Source of the DNA: Nitrospinaceae bacterium
GTDB taxonomy: Bacteria > Nitrospinota > Nitrospinia > Nitrospinales > VA-1
Direction: 5' to 3'
Assembly: GCA_029261675.1 (NCBI GenBank)
Contig: JAJDBA010000184.1
Span: 1 to 9,954 of the forward strand
DNA: 9,954 nucleotides
A model generated the notes under the pieces. The model did not search any database, was not told where the DNA came from, and was given only the letters and a program-made list of their open reading frames with translations. A program made the position numbers and the translations under genes. This document shows, in pieces, positions 5,053 to 9,954 of this stretch. Within the stretch, counting starts at the first letter, position 1. Every line of letters starts with the position of its first letter.

Positions 5053-7221
5053 TCATAGAATGATAAGATTCGCGAGATTTGCAGCAAGTTTCTTTTTCCC
5101 AGGCCCATCTTTAAAAAAGACCTCCAATTTTAGGTCTTCATCCTCTCCGGAACGATTAATCACAATTCCTGCCCCGAACTTTGGATGTATAACCTTAGTT
5201 CCAATCGAATACTCTGATTCCGATTCAGCCTCACTTGAGAAAGATGTATTTGCGCTACCTGAAAATTGCTTGGGACTATTCATATTATAATTTGCCGTAC
5301 TTGAATCGCGCTCCATAACTTCACTCGGAATAGAGCTTAAAAAATCCGAGGGAAGGTAATTGAAGGTGTTTCCATATATTCTTCGACGCCTTGCGTGGGA
5401 AAGAAATAATTTCTTTTTCGCGCGGGTGAATCCGACATAGCATAACCTTCGTTCCTCTTCATACTCAGCCGAATCTGACATGGAACTCGCGTGCGGCAAA
5501 AGCCCGTTCTCCATCCCCACCAAAAATACAGCTGAAAATTCCAATCCTTTACAAGTATGCAAAGTCATGAGAGGCAAGACTCCTCGCTCATCATCCAGGT
5601 TATCCAAGTCTGCCACAAGCGCGGTAGAATCTAAAAATTCTCGCAAGGTACCATTTTCATTCTCCACTAATTGTTCGACGGCAGAATACAATTCGTTCAG
5701 GTTTTCCATCCTGCCTTTGCTTTCTCGCGTATCTTCATTTTTCAACATGGTTGCATACCCAGATCGGTCAATCACCTCTGCTAATAGTTCCAAGGGGTTT
5801 GACTGCCTGTAAACCGAATCCAAATGATCCAAAATACCGATAAAGTTTGCAATTTTTCCCGTAGCCGCAGTCCCTAGCAATCTTTCCTGCCCTACCTGGC
5901 GAAGTCCTTCTAATAAGGTGAGACCTTTCACCTCGCAAAAGGCTTCTACTTTTTCTAAAGACGTTTTACCAATTCCTCTAGCGGGAACATTGACAATACG
6001 CTTTAACGATACCGAGTCATCGGGATTGATAAGCACCCGCATGTAGGCGAGCACATCTTTCACCTCTCTTCTCTCATAAAAGCGCAGACCACCAATAACC
6101 TGATAAGGTATCTCAGCCTTCCTCAGCATATCCTCCATAACTCGGGACTGAGCATTGGTGCGATATAGAATCGCAATTTCATTAAAAGCAAATCCCTCTT
6201 CCTGACATAGATTTTGAATGCCCTCACAAACAAACTCGGCTTCACCTATTTCATCTTCTGCGCGATAACATATAACTGGATCGCCTTTTTCATTTTGCGT
6301 CCACAAGGTTTTTTCGTTGCGATTCTGGTTCTCACGAACCACATTTCCTGCGGCTGTTAAAATATTCTGAGTTGACCTGTAATTTTCTTCCAGCTTGATA
6401 ACCGTAGTGCCGGAATAATCTTTTTCAAAGTTAAGAATATTTTCTATGTTCGCGCCCCGCCATCTGTAAATACTTTGATCATCATCTCCTACAACGCAGA
6501 CATTATTCACATCCATTGAAAGCAAACGCACCAGCTCATACTGAACTGCATTCGTATCTTGAAACTCATCGACCAAAATGTATTGAAACTTTTTGTCGTA
6601 GTATTCACGTAATGAGGGGACTTGCTGAAACAACTTAGCTGTGGAAGCCAGCAAATCGTCGAAGTCCAATGCATTGTTTGATTTCAATGCGGCCTGATAA
6701 ACAGGATAAAGCTCAGCCGCCTTCATCTGGTTGCCATAAGACATGCTATCCAGATCTAACTGTTCAGGGAGAACGAAGTCGTTCTTAAATCCACTAATAT
6801 GATTCAAAAGAGATTTAGCAGGGAATGCTTCCTTGCTGATATGAGCGGCCTTCATGCACTGCTTCACCAAGGTCAACTGGTCCTGAGCGTCATAAACTGC
6901 GAAGTCATTAGAAAACCCCAGCTCTGAAATATGCTTTCTTAACATTCTTAAACAAAACGAATGGAAAGTACTAACCCATGGGGAAGGACCGCCATGATCC
7001 AACATACCTCGGATGCGCTCTTTCATTTCACCTGCTGCCTTATTGGTGAAGGTGATGGCTAATACGCTTTCAGGGTCAACTCCCCGTTCACGAATCAGAT
7101 GAGCTATACGATAAGTTATAACCCTTGTTTTACCCGACCCCGCTCCAGCGACCACCATTGAGGGCCCTTCGCTATGGCACACGGCCTGATGCTGCTGCGG
7201 ATTTAATGATTCCAGATTCAT
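5053..7221 (-). CDS. pcrA: superfamily 1 ATP-dependent DNA helicase, PcrA/UvrD type
   Basis: The 722-residue protein has the usual length for PcrA/UvrD. Motifs in order: Q motif LNPQQHQAV (6-14); Walker A AGAGSGKT (25-32); Ia ITFTNKAAGEM (56-66); Walker B/II LVDEFQDTN (216-224); III GDDDQSIYRWRGA (245-257); IV EENYRST (278-284); later TLHTCKGLEF (V) and CYVGFTRAKK (VI). The last 50 residues (IGTKVIHPKFGAGIV.. to the end) are the C-terminal Tudor-like domain of PcrA/UvrD, which contacts RNA polymerase in known members. It unwinds DNA 3'-5' in nucleotide-excision and mismatch repair and removes blocks at forks. Rep lacks the C-terminal domain, so PcrA/UvrD is preferred; choosing between those two names needs a tree. 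It starts 34 bases after hemH. No Shine-Dalgarno is visible (the leader is pyrimidine-rich), so translation may depend on upstream reading. Confidence 0.95.
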   Translation of the reverse strand: MNLESLNPQQHQAVCHSEGPSMVVAGAGSGKTRVITYRIAHLIRERGVDPESVLAITFTNKAAGEMKERIRGMLDHGGPSPWVSTFHSFCLRMLRKHISELGFSNDFAVYDAQDQLTLVKQCMKAAHISKEAFPAKSLLNHISGFKNDFVLPEQLDLDSMSYGNQMKAAELYPVYQAALKSNNALDFDDLLASTAKLFQQVPSLREYYDKKFQYILVDEFQDTNAVQYELVRLLSMDVNNVCVVGDDDQSIYRWRGANIENILNFEKDYSGTTVIKLEENYRSTQNILTAAGNVVRENQNRNEKTLWTQNEKGDPVICYRAEDEIGEAEFVCEGIQNLCQEEGFAFNEIAILYRTNAQSRVMEDMLRKAEIPYQVIGGLRFYERREVKDVLAYMRVLINPDDSVSLKRIVNVPARGIGKTSLEKVEAFCEVKGLTLLEGLRQVGQERLLGTAATGKIANFIGILDHLDSVYRQSNPLELLAEVIDRSGYATMLKNEDTRESKGRMENLNELYSAVEQLVENENGTLREFLDSTALVADLDNLDDERGVLPLMTLHTCKGLEFSAVFLVGMENGLLPHASSMSDSAEYEEERRLCYVGFTRAKKKLFLSHARRRRIYGNTFNYLPSDFLSSIPSEVMERDSSTANYNMNSPKQFSGSANTSFSSEAESESEYSIGTKVIHPKFGAGIVINRSGEDEDLKLEVFFKDGPGKKKLAANLANLIIL

Positions 7222-7255
7222 AAGTATTTTTGGGAAGGAGTTTACTTACTAATTT

Positions 7256-8179
7256 TCAAACTATTGCTTCCCAAGCTATCGAAGCTAACGCTTCAATATA
7301 TGTAGGAGAGAAGTTTAGAGATTCTGTTCGATGAAGTTTTAATTTTCTGTCTGCGGCATACTGTTTAAATTCTATATCAATGTCGAAAAGAATTTCAACA
7401 TGATCACAAACAAACCCCACAGGAACTATCAAAACTGTTTTGGAACCTACTCGAGAAATCTTGTCTAACACAGATTCAACGGTTGGCCCCAGCCAAGGAA
7501 CGGGGATCATCCCTTGACTTTGATACGCTTGATACCAGTTATTTGGTTTAACCTGATCCACCAATAACTCGACGGTTTTATTAAATTCCTGATCATAAGG
7601 ATCGCCAAGCTCAATTGATTCTGAAGGGATGCTATGCGCTGTAAAAATCGTATAAACAGATTCCCCATTCAGCTTTTCCAAAGCTTCGCGATACTTCTCA
7701 GCAAACGCATCGATTAAAAGAGGATGGTTGGCCCAACTTGCAACAAAATGAACATCTATATCTTCACCACCACAATCCTTCAAAGCTTCCTTAAAAGCAT
7801 TGAAGTATAACTTGGTGCTCCACGTACTAAATTGTGGCGCGAGGCAAAGGGCAATCACTTTTTCAATCCCATCCTCTTTCATCCGTTTAACCTCATCACG
7901 GATATAGGGACTCCAATTACGCATTCCCACATAAACTTTAAATTGGGACCCTTCCTGATTCAGGAATTTTTCTAACCGATCTGCAAGCTCAGCCGTTATC
8001 TCCCTTAAAGGGGAACTACCGCCAATCTGCTCGTATCGGTCACGGATGATTTCAATTGTTTCGGGTGTTGATTCCTTACCACCGCGGATTTGTTTTAGAT
8101 ACTCCGGGATATCATCCGTGGATTCCGGCGCTCCGTGCGCCATGAGGAATATACCTATTCGAGGTGATGAATCACTCAT
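7256..8179 (-). CDS. hemH: ferrochelatase (HemH/CpfC family)
   Basis: This 307-residue protein inserts Fe2+ into a porphyrin in the last part of heme synthesis. It resembles the short, soluble Bacillus subtilis enzyme along its length: LMAHGAP (12-18), RYEQIGGSSPL (48-58), LAPQFST (113-119), AHSIP (181-185), QSQG.IPVPWLGP (220-231) and VPVGFVCDHVEILFDID (252-268). The catalytic pair of the family is present as His182 and Glu262 (B. subtilis His183 and Glu264). The residue matching B. subtilis Tyr13, an iron-side ligand in coproporphyrin ferrochelatase, is His15 here. No C-terminal [2Fe-2S] cysteines and no membrane tail are seen. Whether the substrate is protoporphyrin or coproporphyrin cannot be told from this window, because no HemY/HemG, HemQ or HemN gene is visible. 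The start ATG overlaps the hemE stop (ATGAGTGA, 8 bases), indicating translational coupling. Confidence 0.95.
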   Translation of the reverse strand: MSDSSPRIGIFLMAHGAPESTDDIPEYLKQIRGGKESTPETIEIIRDRYEQIGGSSPLREITAELADRLEKFLNQEGSQFKVYVGMRNWSPYIRDEVKRMKEDGIEKVIALCLAPQFSTWSTKLYFNAFKEALKDCGGEDIDVHFVASWANHPLLIDAFAEKYREALEKLNGESVYTIFTAHSIPSESIELGDPYDQEFNKTVELLVDQVKPNNWYQAYQSQGMIPVPWLGPTVESVLDKISRVGSKTVLIVPVGFVCDHVEILFDIDIEFKQYAADRKLKLHRTESLNFSPTYIEALASIAWEAIV

Positions 8180-9209
8180 ATTTAAATTCGTGAACCATCT
8201 CGGCTACCGCTTTGACGTGATCTACCGGGGTGTGCTGTAAAATACCGTGACCCAAATTAAAAATATGCCCGGTAGGACCGGCACGACGCAGAATATCGTG
8301 AACCCTTTCTCTAATAACGGGCAAGGGAGCAAAAAGGGTGACCGGATCGAGGTTCCCTTGTACAGGTTGATCAGCACCTAAAATTTTACGCGCCTCATCA
8401 ATTTCAATACGCCAGTCAAAGCTAAGAACATCACCACCCGCCTGCTGCACAGTATCCAGCATGGTCGATGTGCCAGTACTAAAATTAATGACAGGAACTC
8501 CAAGCTTTTTAAGCTCACTAAAAATTCCTTTTAAATGAGGCATGATATAAGTTTTATAGTCATGCGGGCTGAGGCACCCTACCCAGCTATCAAAAATTTG
8601 CAGGGCCTGCGCTCCAGCATTGACCTGCATTTTCAAATAGTCCACCAGCATCACACATACCTTTTCCATCAAAAGATTCCAGACATCTGTGGCTTCATAC
8701 ATCATCAGTTTGGTAGTGGTGAAGTCGCGTGACTTCCCACCTTCGATCATATAACTGGACAAAGTGAAGGGCGCGCCTGCAAACCCGACCAGAGGAACTT
8801 TTCCATCAATCTCTTTGCGAACTAGTCGAATGGCATCGCCTACGAACCCAAGCTGTTCTTCTGCGTTGACAGGCAAAAGTTGTTCGACGGCTTTTTTATC
8901 TTTCACAGGCCGTGGTATTACCGGGCCATCGCCAGCAGAAAACTCAAGACCTGTCCCCATAGGTTCCAACGGAAGAAGAATATCAGCAAAAATAATTGCC
9001 GCATCTACATCCAAGACCTCTAAGGGCTGCATGGTTACTTCGCATGCCAGCTCTGGGGCTTTACACATTTCCAGGAATGTATGTTTTTCTTTCAAATCCC
9101 GGTAAACTTTCATATACCGGCCTGCCTGACGCATAAACCAGACAGGTGTTTTATCCACCGGTTCGCCCCGGCATGCCTTTAAAAATCGAAATTCACTTGA
9201 ATCGCTCAT
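8172..9209 (-). CDS. hemE: uroporphyrinogen III decarboxylase
   Basis: The protein has 345 residues, a normal length. It removes four acetate carboxyl groups from uroporphyrinogen III to give coproporphyrinogen III in the cytoplasm. The N-terminal signature PVWFMRQAGRY (22-32) includes the substrate-binding arginines Arg27 and Arg31. The catalytic Asp is Asp76 in IIFADILLP. Further family motifs are GFAGAPFTLSSYMIEGG near 145, FDSWVGCLSP, INFSTGTS, VQGNLDP and the closing NLGHGILQHTPVDHV. The start ATG (9207-9209) follows AGAGG at a short 3-base spacing and lies about 29 bases after the predicted transcription start. It is first in a probable hemE-hemH-pcrA transcript. Its first five residues (MSDSS) are the same as those of hemH, probably by chance. 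Confidence 0.97.
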   Translation of the reverse strand: MSDSSEFRFLKACRGEPVDKTPVWFMRQAGRYMKVYRDLKEKHTFLEMCKAPELACEVTMQPLEVLDVDAAIIFADILLPLEPMGTGLEFSAGDGPVIPRPVKDKKAVEQLLPVNAEEQLGFVGDAIRLVRKEIDGKVPLVGFAGAPFTLSSYMIEGGKSRDFTTTKLMMYEATDVWNLLMEKVCVMLVDYLKMQVNAGAQALQIFDSWVGCLSPHDYKTYIMPHLKGIFSELKKLGVPVINFSTGTSTMLDTVQQAGGDVLSFDWRIEIDEARKILGADQPVQGNLDPVTLFAPLPVIRERVHDILRRAGPTGHIFNLGHGILQHTPVDHVKAVAEMVHEFKYE

Positions 9210-9244
9210 AGACCTCTAAATGAAAAAGGGGTTAAATTTTACTG

Positions 9245-9273
9245 ATTATAAGACGGGACACCGATAGGTTCAA
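9245..9273 (-). promoter_or_regulatory. sigma-70 promoter of hemE
   Basis: On the minus strand TTGAAC (9268-9273) is followed after exactly 17 bases by a perfect TATAAT (9245-9250). Transcription would begin near 9238, about 29 bases before the hemE ATG. It lies in the 101-base gap after queG and is the best promoter in the window. It suggests hemE-hemH-pcrA can be transcribed independently of queG. Confidence 0.75.
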
Positions 9274-9310
9274 CGGTTTGTTTGCGTGATTCTGAAATCC
9301 CCAAAACTCA

Positions 9311-9954
9311 TCATCCAAGATGCCGTTGTCGCAAATCATCCAATTCTTGCAAAACCATAGGCTCGGCTTCTGCCGCCAGTTTCTCATCGAGCAAAGGTAT
9401 ACTTTCAGATAACAAAAGCTCTCCCAAAGCCCAAACAGTATGGGCGCGGATGAGAGGTTCCTTATCCTCTAATGCTTTTATCAGAAAGGGCACAACCTGC
9501 ATTTTTTTTGAGTTTCCCAAAGCCACCGCAACATTTCTCAATAATCCGCGCCGCTTGAGCCTTTTTATCGGACTGCCCTTGAATCTTTTCCGGAATTCCT
9601 CATCATCCATAAGAATCAATTCAGTCAACAAAAAGGTACCCTCAACCTCTTTAAAAGCAGGCTCATCTGTTTTTACCGCATACGAGTTCCAGGGACAAAC
9701 GATCTGACAATCGTCGCATCCGTATATTCTGTTGCCGATGGCTTTCCGAAACTCAATGGGAATAATCCCCTTAAGTTCAATCGTGAGATACGAAATACAT
9801 TTTTTTGAATCCAGCATATAAGGAGCAACGATAGCATCGGTGGGGCAAATATCGATACAACTGCGACAGGTGCCGCAATGATTCTCTGCCATCTCCGACT
9901 CTGGCAGCGCGACATCAACTAAAATCTCAGAAAGAAAATACCAGGAGCCTATTC
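9311..9954 (-). CDS. queG: epoxyqueuosine reductase QueG, C-terminal two-thirds or so (5' end outside window)
   Basis: The frame is open to the right edge. It reads GSWYFLSEILVDVALPE upstream of an internal Met at 9892, so that ATG is not the start and the gene is cut. QueG makes the last step of queuosine synthesis, reducing epoxyqueuosine to queuosine in tRNA with a cobalamin and two [4Fe-4S] clusters. Visible parts are the GSW.FL.EIL.D motif that closes the catalytic domain, first cluster cysteines CGTCRSCIDICP, and a CISYLTIE motif. Second cluster cysteines follow in YGCDDCQIVCPWN. After about 60 linker residues come HEAT-like repeats (LLRNVAVALGN, VPFLIKALEDKEPLIRAHTVWALGEL), as in the B. 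subtilis enzyme and absent from E. coli QueG. The N-terminal catalytic region lies beyond the window. It is upstream of hemE with a 101-base gap. Confidence 0.95.
   Translation of the reverse strand, partial: IGSWYFLSEILVDVALPESEMAENHCGTCRSCIDICPTDAIVAPYMLDSKKCISYLTIELKGIIPIEFRKAIGNRIYGCDDCQIVCPWNSYAVKTDEPAFKEVEGTFLLTELILMDDEEFRKRFKGSPIKRLKRRGLLRNVAVALGNSKKMQVVPFLIKALEDKEPLIRAHTVWALGELLLSESIPLLDEKLAAEAEPMVLQELDDLRQRHLG

Noticed and set aside
7952..7966. Inverted repeat TTCCTGA-T-TCAGGAA
   Set aside because: It lies inside the hemH coding region with a one-base loop and no T-run; not a terminator and probably chance.
8764..9105. 113-residue plus-strand ORF
   Set aside because: Antisense shadow of hemE; no recognisable domain and no ribosome site considered convincing.
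9282..9707. 141-residue plus-strand ORF
   Set aside because: Antisense shadow of queG, which has clear iron-sulfur and HEAT motifs in the other strand; product is low-complexity Ser/Arg/Lys.

Overview
The window looks like ordinary chromosome from an AT-leaning Gram-negative-type bacterium (about 40-43 % GC by eye). Two predicted exported proteins have signal peptides, and conserved housekeeping genes sit beside lineage-specific ones. I cannot name the organism. The mix of trmL, hflX, hemE-hemH, a pcrA-type helicase and a queG with HEAT repeats would fit a non-model group such as Nitrospinota or a deltaproteobacterial relative, but this is inference. I see no mobile element, CRISPR array, rRNA or tRNA.

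Left part (1-3325). The 3' end of trmL (tRNA wobble-nucleotide methyltransferase) runs in from the left on +. It converges on a minus-strand pair: a STAS-like DUF4325 protein followed by an overlapping small TPR protein. A 198-bp divergent promoter region (953-1150) holds two perfect 12-bp palindromes and an extended -10 promoter. It separates this pair from a plus-strand gene for a large exported coiled-coil protein with a TPR-like C-terminus. A free-standing cyclic-nucleotide-binding-domain protein with a TTG start follows. These four genes carry mainly protein-interaction or ligand-sensing modules and no enzyme domain, and they are the least explained part of the window.

Centre (3326-5009). 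hflX (ribosome-associated GTPase) is on +. Antisense to its leader lies a 27-codon hydrophobic ORF with a strong Shine-Dalgarno. hflX converges with a small secreted beta-rich protein, the two stop codons being one base apart.

Right part (5053-9954). A minus-strand block reads queG (cut by the right edge), hemE, hemH, pcrA/uvrD and the small secreted protein. A near-consensus sigma-70 promoter (TTGAAC-17-TATAAT) lies directly upstream of hemE. hemE and hemH overlap by 8 bases, and hemH-pcrA and pcrA-small gene gaps are 34 and 43 bases, so hemE-hemH-pcrA, probably with the small gene, looks like one transcript. hemE and hemH are a decarboxylase step and the iron-insertion step of heme synthesis. 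No convincing intrinsic terminator was found anywhere.
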